From Mesorhizobium sp. B2-4-3 (lineage in GTDB: Bacteria; Pseudomonadota; Alphaproteobacteria; Rhizobiales; Rhizobiaceae), in the NCBI RefSeq assembly GCF_006442815.1, contig NZ_VFVL01000005.1, positions 124,001 through 188,000 of the forward strand: 64,000 nt of DNA. The letters are read 5' to 3'. The position numbers and the translations under genes are program-made. Of the stretch, positions 8,349 to 17,663 are shown in pieces. The first letter of the stretch is position 1; each line of letters opens with the position of its first letter. Below the pieces are notes generated by a model, which did no database searches, was not told where the DNA came from, and saw nothing but the letters and a program-made list of their open reading frames with translations.

Positions 8349-8999
8349 ATGAACGATCGCACTTGCATCGTTACGCGCAGGCAGGCCGAAGCGGATGAAC
8401 TGATCCGCTTCGTCGTCGGCCCGGATTCGGCCGTCGTCCCGGACATCAAGAGAAATCTGCCCGGCCGCGGTTGCTGGGTTACCGCCGACCGCCTACATAT
8501 CGACAAGGCAGCGGCCAGGAAACTGTTTGCCCGTGCTTTCAAGGCGCAGGTGACCGTTCCGGCCGACCTCGGCGGCATGGTCGACGGTCTGCTCTCCAGA
8601 TCCGCTCTGGGCATGCTCGGCCTTGCTCGCAAGGCCGGCGCCGTCGTTCTTGGCGCTGCCAAGGTCGAAGGCGCGGTGCGCGACGGGCAGGCGCTTCTGG
8701 TGCTGCATGCGACTGAGGCTTCGGACGATGGTGTCCGCAAGATCAGTCAGGCGCGGCGGGCGACCGTCCATCTCGGCGGTCCCGCCACCCTTGCCTACAA
8801 ACTTTTCTCCGAGGCTGAGTTGAGCTTGGCATTGGGGGGTACAAATGTGATACATGCTGCCGTTCTCGCGCAGGACGCGGGACAGGCGGTTGAGAAGCGC
8901 GTTGTTGCGCTCGACCGATATCGGGGCGGTACCCCGAACGATCTGGCAATGCTTGCGGCCGTTGCTGACGAAGATGATGCCGCAGAGGATATGGAATGA
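8349..8999 (+). CDS. RNA-binding protein with YlxR and L7Ae-like domains
   Basis: 216-residue protein with an N-terminal YlxR/DUF448 domain ([32 protein letters not shown]; residues 3-75) and a second domain resembling the L7Ae/L30e fold ([40 protein letters not shown]; about 80-180). YlxR proteins bind RNA and sit between nusA and infB in most bacteria; the fused two-domain form is common in alphaproteobacteria. The stop overlaps the infB ATG (ATGA). Its precise role is not established. Confidence 0.9.
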   Translation: MNDRTCIVTRRQAEADELIRFVVGPDSAVVPDIKRNLPGRGCWVTADRLHIDKAAARKLFARAFKAQVTVPADLGGMVDGLLSRSALGMLGLARKAGAVVLGAAKVEGAVRDGQALLVLHATEASDDGVRKISQARRATVHLGGPATLAYKLFSEAELSLALGGTNVIHAAVLAQDAGQAVEKRVVALDRYRGGTPNDLAMLAAVADEDDAAEDME

Positions 9000-11569
9000 A
9001 CGATACGAAATCGGGCGACGATAAGACGTTGAGTGTTACGCCGAAGAAGACCTTGACGCTGAAGCGCCCCGGCCTCGAGCAGGGCACCGTGCGCCAGAAT
9101 TTCTCGCATGGCCGCACCAAGTCGGTCGTGGTCGAGACCAAGAAGCGCAAATTCTCGCTGCCCGGTGACAAGCCGGAGCCGGTGGCTGCGTCCGTCTTCA
9201 CGCCGAAGCCCGCCGCTGCCCCTGTTGCCGCCGCCCCTGTCGTGCAGGAAGCGCCGAAGGCGCCGCCTCCGCCGCCGGAGCGTTCCGGCATGGTCCTGAA
9301 CGAACTCTCGCGCGGTGAGATGGAAGCGCGTCGCAAGGCGCTGGAAGGCTCCAAGGTCCGCGAGGCCGAGGATCGCCAGCGCGCTCAGGAAGATGCCAAG
9401 CGCCGCACCGAGGAAGAAGAACGCCGCAAGCGCGAACGTGACGAATCCGCGCGCCGTCAGGCCGAGGAGGAGGCACGCCTCCAGACTGAGGCCGAGGCCC
9501 GCCGGCGCGCCGAGGAAGAGGCTCGTCGCCGCGCGCCGCTGGCGGCGGATGTCGCCACGGTTGACGACGAGGAGGAGGCTAAGCCGAGACGTACCGGTGC
9601 CGGTGCGAGTGCGCCGCCGCGCCGTCTTGCGACGCCGGAAGTGGCACGGCCGGCCAAGCCGACAAAGAGCGAGGAAGATCGCCGCCGTGGCAAGCTGACG
9701 CTGAACTCGGCGCTGTCGGATGACGACGCGCGCGCCCGCTCGCTGTCGTCGATGCGTCGCCGTCAGGAAAAATTCAAACGCGCGCTTCACAATGAACCGC
9801 GCGAGAAAGTCATGCGCGAAGTGATCCTGCCCGAAACCATCACCATCCAGGAACTGGCGCAGCGTATGTCCGAGCGCGCCGTGGACGTGGTCAAGTTCTT
9901 CATGAAGCAGGGCCAGATCCTCAAGCCGGGCGACGTCATCGACGCCGACACGGCCGAGTTGGTCGCCTCCGAATTCGGCCACACGGTCCGCCGCGTCGCC
10001 GAGTCCGACATCGAGGAAGGCCTGTTCAACATCGCCGACCGCCCGGAAGACCTTGTGTCGCGTCCGCCGGTCGTGACCATCATGGGCCATGTCGACCACG
10101 GCAAGACCTCGCTGCTCGACGCCATCCGCAACGCCAATGTCGTCTCCGGCGAGGCCGGCGGCATCACCCAGCATATCGGTGCCTACCAGATCGAGAAGAA
10201 CGGTCAGAAGATCACCTTCATCGACACGCCCGGCCACGCGGCCTTTACGGCCATGCGCGCCCGAGGCGCGCAGGTCACCGACATCGCCGTGCTGGTGGTG
10301 GCGGCCGACGACAGCGTGATGCCGCAGACGATCGAATCGATCAGTCATGCCAAGGCGGCCGGCGTGCCGATCATCGTGGCCATCAACAAGATCGACAAGC
10401 ATGACGCCGACCCGCAGAAGGTGCGGACCGAATTGCTGCGCCACGAAGTGTTCGTGGAATCGATGGGCGGCGAGGTGCTGGACGTCGAGGTTTCGGCCAC
10501 CAAGGGCACCAATCTCGACAAGCTCTTGGAAGCGATCCTGCTGCAGTCCGAAGTCCTCGACCTCAAGGCCAACCCCGACCGCACCGCCGAAGGCGCGGTC
10601 ATCGAGGCGCAGCTGGACAAGGGACGCGGTCCGGTCGCCACCGTGCTGGTGCAGACCGGCACGCTGATGCCGGGCGACATCATCGTCGCCGGCAACGAGT
10701 GGGGCCGTGTGCGCGCGCTCGTCAACGATCGCGGCGAGCATGTGCCGGAAGCGCCGCCGGCAATGCCGGTCGAGGTGCTTGGCCTCCAGGGCACGCCGCA
10801 GGCGGGCGACCGCTTCGCCGTCGTCAACAACGAGGCGCGCGCCCGTGAGATCACCGAATACCGCCAGCGCCTGGCGCGCGACAAGGCGGTGGCCAAGCAT
10901 GCCGGCCAGCGCGGCTCGCTCGAGCAGATGATGTCGCAGCTGCAGACGAGCGGATTGAAGGAATTCCCGCTGGTCATCAAGGGCGACGTGCAGGGTTCGA
11001 TCGAGGCGATCAATGCCGCCCTTGAAAAGCTCGGCAATGACGAGGTACGCGCGCGCATCGTCCATGCCGGCGCCGGCGGCATCACCGAAAGCGACGTCTC
11101 GCTCGCCGAGACGTCCGGAGCGGCGATCATCGGCTTCAATGTCCGCGCCAATGCGCAGGCGCGTGCGGCCGCGGCCGCGGCCGGCATCGAGATCCGCTAT
11201 TACTCGATCATCTACAACCTCGTCGATGACGTGAAGGCGGCGCTTTCCGGCATGCTTTCGCCGGAGCGGCGCGAGACCTTCATCGGCAATGCCGAGATCC
11301 TCGAGATCTTCGACATCTCCAAGATCGGCAAGATCGCCGGCTGCCGTGTCACCGAAGGCAAGGTCGAGCGTGGCGCGGGTGTTCGCCTGATCCGCGACAA
11401 CGTCGTGATCCACGAAGGCACGCTGAAGACGCTGAAGCGCTTCAAGGACGAGGTTTCGGAAGTGCCGGGCGGCCAGGAGTGCGGCATGGCCTTCCAGAAC
11501 TACGAGGACATGCGTGTCGGCGACGTCATCGAGTGCTTCCGCATCGAGATGGTAACCAGAACGCTCTAG
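8996..11569 (+). CDS. infB: Translation initiation factor IF-2
   Basis: GTPase that places initiator tRNA on the 30S subunit. The 857-residue protein has an alanine/proline-rich N-terminal region, a charged Arg/Glu-rich stretch (about residues 110-190) likely to form a long helix, and an IF2-N domain ([20 protein letters not shown]). The G domain is intact: [15 protein letters not shown] (about 363), [15 protein letters not shown] and NKIDKHD. Domains II-IV follow to the C-terminus ([20 protein letters not shown]). It starts in overlap with the YlxR gene. Confidence 0.98.
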   Translation: MNDTKSGDDKTLSVTPKKTLTLKRPGLEQGTVRQNFSHGRTKSVVVETKKRKFSLPGDKPEPVAASVFTPKPAAAPVAAAPVVQEAPKAPPPPPERSGMVLNELSRGEMEARRKALEGSKVREAEDRQRAQEDAKRRTEEEERRKRERDESARRQAEEEARLQTEAEARRRAEEEARRRAPLAADVATVDDEEEAKPRRTGAGASAPPRRLATPEVARPAKPTKSEEDRRRGKLTLNSALSDDDARARSLSSMRRRQEKFKRALHNEPREKVMREVILPETITIQELAQRMSERAVDVVKFFMKQGQILKPGDVIDADTAELVASEFGHTVRRVAESDIEEGLFNIADRPEDLVSRPPVVTIMGHVDHGKTSLLDAIRNANVVSGEAGGITQHIGAYQIEKNGQKITFIDTPGHAAFTAMRARGAQVTDIAVLVVAADDSVMPQTIESISHAKAAGVPIIVAINKIDKHDADPQKVRTELLRHEVFVESMGGEVLDVEVSATKGTNLDKLLEAILLQSEVLDLKANPDRTAEGAVIEAQLDKGRGPVATVLVQTGTLMPGDIIVAGNEWGRVRALVNDRGEHVPEAPPAMPVEVLGLQGTPQAGDRFAVVNNEARAREITEYRQRLARDKAVAKHAGQRGSLEQMMSQLQTSGLKEFPLVIKGDVQGSIEAINAALEKLGNDEVRARIVHAGAGGITESDVSLAETSGAAIIGFNVRANAQARAAAAAAGIEIRYYSIIYNLVDDVKAALSGMLSPERRETFIGNAEILEIFDISKIGKIAGCRVTEGKVERGAGVRLIRDNVVIHEGTLKTLKRFKDEVSEVPGGQECGMAFQNYEDMRVGDVIECFRIEMVTRTL

Positions 11570-11595
11570 TTCAGGTATACTTGCCGAATAATAAC

Positions 11596-11621
11596 GGGTG
11601 GCGGCCGAAAGGCTGCCGCCC
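11596..11621 (+). other. GAAA-tetraloop hairpin between infB and rbfA
   Basis: An 11-bp stem GGGTGGCGGCC/GGCTGCCGCCC with two wobble pairs is closed by a GAAA loop. It has no T tract. It may be a processing, pausing or stability element inside the operon. Confidence 0.5.
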
Positions 11622-11693
11622 AGACCCCTTATGCATGTTGAGACATGTGGCGCGGTCCCATCCCGCGCTTCACGATTTCAGGACCAGAGAAAA

Positions 11694-12110
11694 ATGCCCC
11701 GTTCGACACCGTCAGGCCCCTCCCAGCGCATGCTGCGCGTCGGCGAGCAGGTGCGCCATGCCCTTTCCGAGACCTTGCAGCGCGGCGAGATCATCGATCC
11801 GGTGATCGAGAACAGCGTCGTCTCGGTGTCCGAGGTGCGCATGTCGCCCGACCTCAAGATCGCCACCGCCTTCGTCTCGCTCCTCGGCGCGGGCGATGCC
11901 GGCGCCGTGATCGAGGCGCTCAACAAGCACGCGAAGTTCATCCGCGGCCGTGTTTCCGGCGCGCTCAGGCAGATGAAGTACATGCCGGAGTTTCGCTTCC
12001 GGCTTGATACCTCCTTCGACAATTTCGCGAAGATCAATGAGTTGCTGAAATCGCCCGAAGTCGCGCGCGATCTCGGTGACGGCAAGAACAACGATAAGGA
12101 CGAGGAATAG
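11694..12110 (+). CDS. rbfA: Ribosome-binding factor A
   Basis: Cytosolic 30S assembly factor that acts on 16S rRNA 5' end maturation. The 138-residue protein has the compact KH-like fold of the family: [26 protein letters not shown]-type strand [39 protein letters not shown] and [15 protein letters not shown]. The ATG at 11694 ([13 protein letters not shown]) is chosen because upstream in-frame codons carry no conserved sequence. truB starts on the base after its stop. Confidence 0.95.
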   Translation: MPRSTPSGPSQRMLRVGEQVRHALSETLQRGEIIDPVIENSVVSVSEVRMSPDLKIATAFVSLLGAGDAGAVIEALNKHAKFIRGRVSGALRQMKYMPEFRFRLDTSFDNFAKINELLKSPEVARDLGDGKNNDKDEE

Positions 12111-13070
12111 GTGGCGCGTCGCGGCAAGAAGAAGGGGCGGCCGGTCTCCGGCTGGGTGGTGCTGGACAAGCCGGTCGGCATGGGTTCGACCGAAGCGGTT
12201 TCCAAGATCAAATGGCTGTTCCAGGCCGAGAAGGCCGGCCATGCCGGCACGCTTGATCCGCTCGCCTCCGGCATGCTGCCGATCGCGCTCGGCGAGGCCA
12301 CCAAGACCGTGCCTTACGTGCAGGACGGCGCCAAGGTCTATCGCTTTACCGTCGCTTGGGGGCAGGAGCGCTCGACCGACGACCTCGAAGGCCCGGCGAC
12401 CAACAGTTCCGACCGTCGACCGGACGAGGCGGAGGTGAGGGCGCTGCTGCCGAAATACACCGGCGTCATCATGCAGACACCGCCGCAATTCTCGGCCATC
12501 AAGATCGCCGGCGAGCGCGCCTATGACCTTGCCCGTGAAGGCGAGACGGTCGAGATACCAGCGCGCGAGATCGAGATCGGCCGCCTCGACATCGTCGAGC
12601 ATGATGCCGACAAGACTGTTTTCGAGGTCGAATGCGGCAAGGGCACCTATGTGCGCTCGCTGGCCCGCGACATGGGTCGCGACCTCGGCTGCTTCGGCCA
12701 CATCGCCGAATTGCGCCGCGTCGAGGTCGAGCCGTTCACGCCGGATGATTTCGTCACGGTCGCCGAGCTGGAAGCGGCCCGCTTTGGCGAAAAGAATGAC
12801 GACAAATCGGACGAAATAGACGCCCCGATCGATTTCAGCGCCATCGATGCGCTGCTTGTCGAAACGGCGGTGGCGCTCGATTGCCTGCCGCAGGTCGCGG
12901 TCAGCGACGATGCGGCGACGAAGATCCGCCTCGGCAATCCCGTCATCATTCGCGGCCGCGACGCACCGGTCGAGGCCGAGGAGGCCTGCGCCACAGCGCG
13001 CGGCAAGCTCGTCGCTATCGGCGCCATCGAGCAGGGCATGTTCAAGCCCAAGCGGGTCTTTGTCGGGTGA
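12111..13070 (+). CDS. truB: tRNA pseudouridine(55) synthase
   Basis: Makes pseudouridine 55 in the T loop of tRNA. Catalytic Asp lies in [14 protein letters not shown] (about residue 47); [15 protein letters not shown] and [16 protein letters not shown] are family motifs. A C-terminal PUA-like region ends the 319-residue protein. GTG start at 12111, directly after the rbfA stop. Last gene of the nusA-infB operon; downstream is a 315-base gene-free stretch packed with palindromes. Confidence 0.96.
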   Translation: MARRGKKKGRPVSGWVVLDKPVGMGSTEAVSKIKWLFQAEKAGHAGTLDPLASGMLPIALGEATKTVPYVQDGAKVYRFTVAWGQERSTDDLEGPATNSSDRRPDEAEVRALLPKYTGVIMQTPPQFSAIKIAGERAYDLAREGETVEIPAREIEIGRLDIVEHDADKTVFEVECGKGTYVRSLARDMGRDLGCFGHIAELRRVEVEPFTPDDFVTVAELEAARFGEKNDDKSDEIDAPIDFSAIDALLVETAVALDCLPQVAVSDDAATKIRLGNPVIIRGRDAPVEAEEACATARGKLVAIGAIEQGMFKPKRVFVG

Positions 13071-13083
13071 ATCCGGTCTAAGC

Positions 13084-13128
13084 GCATGTCGCCCAAAAGT
13101 GCGCAGCGGTTTTGGGAGAACGACATGC
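13084..13128. repeat. Modular palindrome, type A copy 1
   Basis: Outer arms GCATGTCG/CGACATGC, inner stem CCCAAAA/TTTTGGG, 11-nt loop GTGCGCAGCGG, 4-nt 3' bulge AGAA. Confidence 0.85.
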
Positions 13129-13140
13129 ATCGACACGAAG

Positions 13141-13188
13141 ACTTAAAGCGCGTCGACTGAATCCGTCTCAGCGCGACGCGCTTTAAGT
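13141..13188. repeat. Palindrome, type B copy 1
   Basis: Perfect 15-bp arms ACTTAAAGCGCGTCG (13141-13155) and CGACGCGCTTTAAGT (13174-13188) with a further CTGA/TCAG pairing inside. Confidence 0.85.
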
Positions 13189-13201
13189 GTTTGTTATTTA
13201 C

Positions 13202-13245
13202 GCAATTCCGGACAGAAAACCGCTGCGCACTTTTCCTGGAATTGC
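13202..13245. repeat. Modular palindrome, type C copy 1 (reverse orientation)
   Basis: Outer arms GCAATTCC/GGAATTGC around the shared core read on the minus strand (loop GTGCGCAGCGG). Confidence 0.8.
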
Positions 13246-13254
13246 TCTAATCTA

Positions 13255-13303
13255 ATGCATGTCGCGCAAAAGTGTGCAGCGGTTTTGCGATAACGACATG
13301 CAT
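13255..13303. repeat. Modular palindrome, type A copy 2
   Basis: Outer arms ATGCATGTCG/CGACATGCAT. The inner stem is CGCAAAA/TTTTGCG, a paired change from CCCAAAA/TTTTGGG in copies 1 and 3. Loop GTGTGCAGCGG, bulge ATAA. Confidence 0.85.
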
Positions 13304-13312
13304 GAAAACAAA

Positions 13313-13360
13313 GGCCTAAGCGCGTCGCCTGAATCCGCTTCAGCGCGACGCGCTTAGGCC
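13313..13360. repeat. Palindrome, type B copy 2
   Basis: Perfect 15-bp arms GGCCTAAGCGCGTCG and CGACGCGCTTAGGCC. The outer bases differ from copy 1 on both arms, so pairing is kept. It ends 25 nt before corA. Confidence 0.85.
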
Positions 13361-13385
13361 CAATGCTGAGTCCCGAGGATATCTC

Positions 13386-14480
13386 ATGGCCAAGGCTGAT
13401 GCAGGCAAGAAGCGGGCATCGCTGAAAACCCGCCGGCCACCGGTCGGGGCGTCGCCCGGCACGCTTATCGCCGATCCGGCGGCGCGACGCAGCGAGCTTC
13501 GGCTGACGCTGATCTCGCCCGAGAAATACAAAACCATCGACAATGCCTCGATCGACGATCTCAACGCCCATTGCGAGAAATGGCCCGTCGTCTGGCTGGA
13601 TTGCACCGGACTTGCCAACATCCCGCTGATCGAGGAGATCGGCCGCATCTTCAACCTGCATCCGCTGGCGCTTGAGGATGTCGTCAACACCGGCCAGCGG
13701 CCCAAGGTGGATTTCTTCGAGGACCACGCCTTCGTCGTCATGCGCATGATCGACGATGTCACCTCGCATCGCTACGAGCAGATCGCGCTCTTCTTCGGCG
13801 GCAATTTCGTCGTCACCTTCCAGGAGCGCGAAGGCGATCCGTTCGATCCGGTGCGCAAGCGCATTGCGGGCGCGATGCCCAACCGCCTGCGCTCGCGCGG
13901 CGCCGATTATCTTGCCTACGCGCTGATCGATGCCATCGTCGACAGCTATTTCCCGCCGATCGAGGCGGCAAGCGAAGCGGTCGACGGCATCGAGGACGAG
14001 ATGCTGAACAAACCGCACAAGCACCAGATGCGGCAGCTGCACGAATTGCGGCGCGACGCCAACGTGCTCAAAGGCGTGCTGTGGCCGATGCGCGACGCGC
14101 TGGCGACGCTGATCCGCAACGACGTGGCCTTCGTGAAGGCCGAAACCAAGATCTTCTTCAACGACACGCTCGACCATTCGCTGCGCCTGATCGAGCTGGT
14201 CGAGAACCAGCGCGACATGCTCACCGGCCTGATCGAGATGCATGTCTCGCTGACCCAGGCCCGCACCAACGATGTCATTTCCTATCTGACGATCGTCTCG
14301 GTGATCTTCATGCCGCTGACCTTCCTGGTCGGCGTCTGGGGGATGAATTTCGATCCGGAAAGCTCACCCTGGAACATGCCGGAGCTGAAATCCTATTACG
14401 GTTATCCGGCGGCAATTTTGTTCATGGCGGTTGTCGCTGCCGGGCTGATCCTCTTCTTCAAAGGGAAGAAGTGGCTATAG
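13386..14480 (+). CDS. corA: CorA-family divalent cation (Mg2+/Co2+) transporter
   Basis: Inner-membrane pentameric ion channel. The 364-residue protein has a long cytoplasmic domain (LDCTGLANIPLIEEIGRIFN, HPLALEDVVNTGQRPKVDFF) and the long alpha7 helix, then two C-terminal transmembrane helices. The first (ISYLTIVSVIFMPLTFLVGV) is followed by the selectivity motif GMNF, and a C-terminal basic KGKKWL ends the protein. The usual loop after GMN (MNFDPESSPWNMPEL) is present. It stands alone between truB and rpsO, separated from each by intergenic DNA with its own repeats, so it is probably transcribed separately. Confidence 0.93.
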   Translation: MAKADAGKKRASLKTRRPPVGASPGTLIADPAARRSELRLTLISPEKYKTIDNASIDDLNAHCEKWPVVWLDCTGLANIPLIEEIGRIFNLHPLALEDVVNTGQRPKVDFFEDHAFVVMRMIDDVTSHRYEQIALFFGGNFVVTFQEREGDPFDPVRKRIAGAMPNRLRSRGADYLAYALIDAIVDSYFPPIEAASEAVDGIEDEMLNKPHKHQMRQLHELRRDANVLKGVLWPMRDALATLIRNDVAFVKAETKIFFNDTLDHSLRLIELVENQRDMLTGLIEMHVSLTQARTNDVISYLTIVSVIFMPLTFLVGVWGMNFDPESSPWNMPELKSYYGYPAAILFMAVVAAGLILFFKGKKWL

Positions 14481-14669
14481 CCGCTGAACCCTTTGTTTTC
14501 ACGGCAAGACCTGCGACAAGCCGGCTTGACATTTGGGCTGGTGTTTTTTCCGGAATTGCACTATATGCGCCGCAGCTTCGCGCCCTGACGCGTCGCTTGC
14601 ACTGGCCCCTGCTGGACGACATCCCGGCTGTGGGCGTCCCGTTTCCTCCAACAGATAAGGAAAAGCACG

Positions 14670-14939
14670 ATGTCGATTACTGCCGACCGCAAGAAGGAAT
14701 TGATGACCGAATTCGCAACCGCCAAGGGCGACACCGGATCTCCGGAAGTCCAGGTTGCCATTCTTTCCGAGCGCATCAAGAACCTGACCGAGCACTTCAA
14801 GGACCACAAGAAGGATAACCATTCCCGCCGTGGCCTGCTTGCTCTGGTCTCCCAGCGCCGCAGCCTGCTTGACTACCTCAAGCGCAAGGATGACGGGCGC
14901 TATCAGACGCTGATCGACAAGCTCGGTCTTCGTCGCTGA
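14670..14939 (+). CDS. rpsO: 30S ribosomal protein S15
   Basis: 89-residue primary 16S rRNA-binding protein of the small subunit. Typical S15 sequence: [60 protein letters not shown] and a final [12 protein letters not shown]. Start ATG at 14670 after AAGGAAAAGCACG. As in many bacteria it precedes pnp, with a hairpin and long leader between. The upstream gap holds TTGACA at 14525-14530 but no correctly spaced -10. Confidence 0.97.
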   Translation: MSITADRKKELMTEFATAKGDTGSPEVQVAILSERIKNLTEHFKDHKKDNHSRRGLLALVSQRRSLLDYLKRKDDGRYQTLIDKLGLRR

Positions 14940-14944
14940 CGAAT

Positions 14945-14980
14945 TGACCGGCGGGCTCTCCTCGGAGGGCCCGCCGGTCA
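14945..14980 (+). terminator. Strong hairpin after rpsO
   Basis: A 12-bp perfect stem TGACCGGCGGGC/GCCCGCCGGTCA whose 12-nt loop contains CTCC..GGAG, so it can extend further. No T tract follows; likely an mRNA 3'-end or processing hairpin. Confidence 0.6.
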
Positions 14981-15061
14981 CGCATTGGCGCATCGGTCGA
15001 TCCGGTGCGATAATGCCGGAGCGCGACGCGCTCTTGAATTCGCATTCGCGCAGGGCGCGTT

Positions 15062-15171
15062 CCGGAAACAGCGGTTTCCGGCGTCATGCGCAAGCCGGCC
15101 GATCGGTCGGCCAAATACGGTTCCGGACGCGCAGAGGGCCATTCGGAACCGCCCCATGGACGGTCATGGGG
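15062..15171 (+). other. Row of four hairpins in the pnp leader
   Basis: The 378-base rpsO-pnp gap holds no gene. Besides the rpsO hairpin it has CCGGAAA/TTTCCGG (15062-15081), GGCCGA/TCGGCC (15097-15112), CGGTTCCG/CGGAACCG (15118-15151) and CCCCATG/CATGGGG (15152-15171). In E. coli the pnp leader is folded and cut by RNase III in PNPase autoregulation; a similar role here is possible but inferred. Confidence 0.5.
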
Positions 15172-15317
15172 CAGGATTGCAGGATGCTCGCTCGGCTTAT
15201 GAGCCGGACCTACGAGCCTCCCGTTGTCTTGCCCGTGGCTGCCCGAAGGAAGCCAGGAAAGGGAGAACCCGTGACCGTTAGGACGGCGCGGCCCTTTCCG
15301 CATATGAAGGACAAGAC

Positions 15318-17468
15318 ATGTTCAATCAACACAAAGTGGAAATCGAATGGGGCGGCCGTCCGCTCATCCTGGAAACCGGCAAGATCGCGCGCCAGGCTGA
15401 CGGCGCGGTGCTCGCCACCTATGGCGAGACCGTCGTTCTCGCTACCGTCGTTTCGATGAAGGAGCCGAAGCCCGGCCTCGATTTTTTCCCGCTTACCGTC
15501 AACTACCAGGAAAAGACCTACGCCGCCGGCAAGATCCCGGGCGGCTACTTCAAGCGTGAGGGCCGTCCGAGCGAGAAGGAAACGCTGGTTTCCCGCCTGA
15601 TCGACCGTCCGATCCGTCCGCTTTTCGCCGACGGCTACAAGAACGACACCCAGATCGTCGTCACCGTCGTCCAGCATGATCTCGAGAACGATCCGGACAT
15701 CCTGTCGATCGTCGCCACCTCCGCTGCGCTCACACTTTCCGGCGTGCCCTTCATGGGCCCGATCGGCGGCGCCCGCGTCGGTTACATCAACGGCGAATAT
15801 GTGCTCAACCCGCATATCGACGAAATGCAGGAATCCAAGCTCGACCTCGTCGTTGCCGGCACCGGCGACGCTGTGCTTATGGTCGAATCCGAGGCCAAGG
15901 AACTCTCCGAGGACCTGATGCTCGGCGCCGTCGTGTTCGGCCACAAGGGCTTCCAGCCTGTGATCGACGCGATCATCAAGCTGGCCGAGGTCGCCGCCAA
16001 GGAGCCGCGCGACTTCACCGCGCCGGATCATTCCGCGCTTGAAGCCGAGATGCTGAAGATCGTCGGCGACGAGCTTCGCGAGGCCTACAAGATCACCGAC
16101 AAGCAGAAGCGCTATGCCGCCGTCGACGCCGTCAAGGCGAAGGTCAAGGCCGCGTTTGCGCCGGCCGAAGGCGAAGAGGCCAAACACACCTCCGAGCAGA
16201 TCGGCTCGGTGTTCAAGGAACTCCAGGCCAAGGTCGTGCGCTGGAACATCCTCGACACCGGCTCGCGCATTGATGGCCGCGACCTGAAGACGGTCCGCAA
16301 GATCGTCTCCGAAGTCGGCGTCCTGGCGCGCACCCATGGTTCGGCGCTGTTCACGCGCGGCGAGACCCAGGCGCTGGTCGTTGCCACGCTCGGCACCGGC
16401 GAGGACGAGCAGTATGTCGATTCGCTGACAGGCATGTACAAGGAGAAGTTCCTCCTTCACTACAACTTCCCGCCCTATTCCGTCGGCGAGACCGGCCGCA
16501 TGGGTTCGCCGGGTCGCCGCGAGATCGGCCACGGCAAGCTCGCCTGGCGCGCCATCCGCCCGATGCTGCCGAGCGCGGACCAGTTCCCCTACACGCTGCG
16601 CGTCGTTTCGGAGATCACCGAGTCCAACGGCTCGTCCTCGATGGCGACCGTGTGCGGCACCTCGCTGGCGCTGATGGATGCCGGCGTGCCGCTGGCAAAG
16701 CCGGTCGCCGGCATCGCCATGGGCCTGATCAAGGAAGGCGAGCGCTTCGCGGTGCTCTCCGACATCCTCGGCGACGAGGACCACCTCGGCGACATGGACT
16801 TCAAGGTCGCCGGCACCGCCAATGGCGTCACCTCGCTGCAGATGGACATCAAGATCGATGGCATCACCGAGGAGATCATGGGCATCGCTCTGGCCCAGGC
16901 CAAGGATGGCCGCCTGCATATCCTCGGCGAGATGGCGCATGCGCTGTCCGGCGCCCGCGCCGAGCTCGGCGAATTCGCGCCGCGCATCGAGGTCATGCAT
17001 ATCCCGACCGACAAGATCCGCGACGTCATCGGCTCCGGCGGCAAGGTGATCCGCGAGATCGTCGAGAAGACCGGCGCCAAGATCAACATCGAGGACGACG
17101 GCACGGTCAAGATCGCTTCGGCGAACGCCAAGGAGATCGAGGCGGCGAAGAAGTGGATCCACACCATCGTCGCCGAGCCGGAAGTCGGCGAGGTCTACGA
17201 AGGCACCGTCGTCAAGACGGCCGACTTCGGCGCGTTCGTCAACTTCTTCGGCCCCCGAGACGGTCTCGTCCACATCTCGCAGCTCGCCAATGAGCGCGTC
17301 GCCAAGACCTCAGACGTCGTCAAGGAAGGCGACAAGGTCTGGGTCAAGCTGATGGGCTTCGACGAGCGCGGCAAGGTCCGCCTGTCGATGAAGGTCGTCG
17401 ATCAGACGACCGGCAAGGAAATCGTCCAGGACAAGAAGAAGTCGGACGGCGAGGAAGACGCCGCCTGA
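15318..17468 (+). CDS. pnp: Polyribonucleotide nucleotidyltransferase (PNPase)
   Basis: Phosphorolytic 3'-5' exoribonuclease and RNA turnover enzyme. Two RNase PH-like domains are separated by an alpha-helical linker (residues about 1-220 and 310-550). Motifs include [37 protein letters not shown] and [23 protein letters not shown] domain ([20 protein letters not shown], about 560-620) and an S1 domain ([20 protein letters not shown], about 625-695) complete the 716 residues. ATG at 15318 after GAAGGACAAGAC. A terminator follows at 17551. Confidence 0.98.
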   Translation: MFNQHKVEIEWGGRPLILETGKIARQADGAVLATYGETVVLATVVSMKEPKPGLDFFPLTVNYQEKTYAAGKIPGGYFKREGRPSEKETLVSRLIDRPIRPLFADGYKNDTQIVVTVVQHDLENDPDILSIVATSAALTLSGVPFMGPIGGARVGYINGEYVLNPHIDEMQESKLDLVVAGTGDAVLMVESEAKELSEDLMLGAVVFGHKGFQPVIDAIIKLAEVAAKEPRDFTAPDHSALEAEMLKIVGDELREAYKITDKQKRYAAVDAVKAKVKAAFAPAEGEEAKHTSEQIGSVFKELQAKVVRWNILDTGSRIDGRDLKTVRKIVSEVGVLARTHGSALFTRGETQALVVATLGTGEDEQYVDSLTGMYKEKFLLHYNFPPYSVGETGRMGSPGRREIGHGKLAWRAIRPMLPSADQFPYTLRVVSEITESNGSSSMATVCGTSLALMDAGVPLAKPVAGIAMGLIKEGERFAVLSDILGDEDHLGDMDFKVAGTANGVTSLQMDIKIDGITEEIMGIALAQAKDGRLHILGEMAHALSGARAELGEFAPRIEVMHIPTDKIRDVIGSGGKVIREIVEKTGAKINIEDDGTVKIASANAKEIEAAKKWIHTIVAEPEVGEVYEGTVVKTADFGAFVNFFGPRDGLVHISQLANERVAKTSDVVKEGDKVWVKLMGFDERGKVRLSMKVVDQTTGKEIVQDKKKSDGEEDAA

Positions 17469-17475
17469 TCGGTTT

Positions 17476-17524
17476 ATGCATGTCGCCCAAAAGTGCGCAG
17501 CGGTTTTGGGATAACGACATGCAT
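17476..17524. repeat. Modular palindrome, type A copy 3
   Basis: Outer arms ATGCATGTCG/CGACATGCAT, inner stem CCCAAAA/TTTTGGG, loop GTGCGCAGCGG, bulge ATAA. Eight nt after the pnp stop. Confidence 0.85.
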
Positions 17525-17550
17525 CAAACGAAAAGCTACGGATAATCCAA

Positions 17551-17584
17551 GACGGGCGCGCCGCGAGGTCGCGCCCGTTTTGTT
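17551..17584 (+). terminator. Intrinsic terminator of pnp
   Basis: Stem ACGGGCGCG/CGCGCCCGT with a 9-nt loop followed by TTTTGTTT. Confidence 0.8.
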
Positions 17585-17592
17585 TCGGGGCT

Positions 17593-17630
17593 ATTCCAGG
17601 AAAAGCGGGAACCGGTTTTCCGCCCGGAAT
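17593..17630. repeat. Modular palindrome, type C copy 2 (short arms)
   Basis: ATTCC/GGAAT outer arms, GGAAAA/TTTTCC inner stem, loop GCGGGAACCGG. Confidence 0.7.
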
Positions 17631-17663
17631 TGTGTCGGACAAAGGGTCCTACGGAGCAGGTGA

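Noticed and set aside
8795..11413. A long minus-strand open frame opposite infB (about 870 codons).
   Set aside because: It mirrors infB codon bias, with no domain and no ribosome site; infB itself is certain.
13071..13385. A CRISPR array or tandem repeat in the truB-corA gap.
   Set aside because: The units are palindromes of three kinds in mixed orientation with no uniform spacers.
14541..14559. A half copy of the type C palindrome (TTTTTTCCGGAATTGC) before rpsO.
   Set aside because: Only one arm is present and the loop is missing; it may be a remnant or coincidence.
14525..14568. A promoter for rpsO from TTGACA (14525-14530) and TATATG.
   Set aside because: The elements are about 30 nt apart, too far for a sigma-70 promoter.
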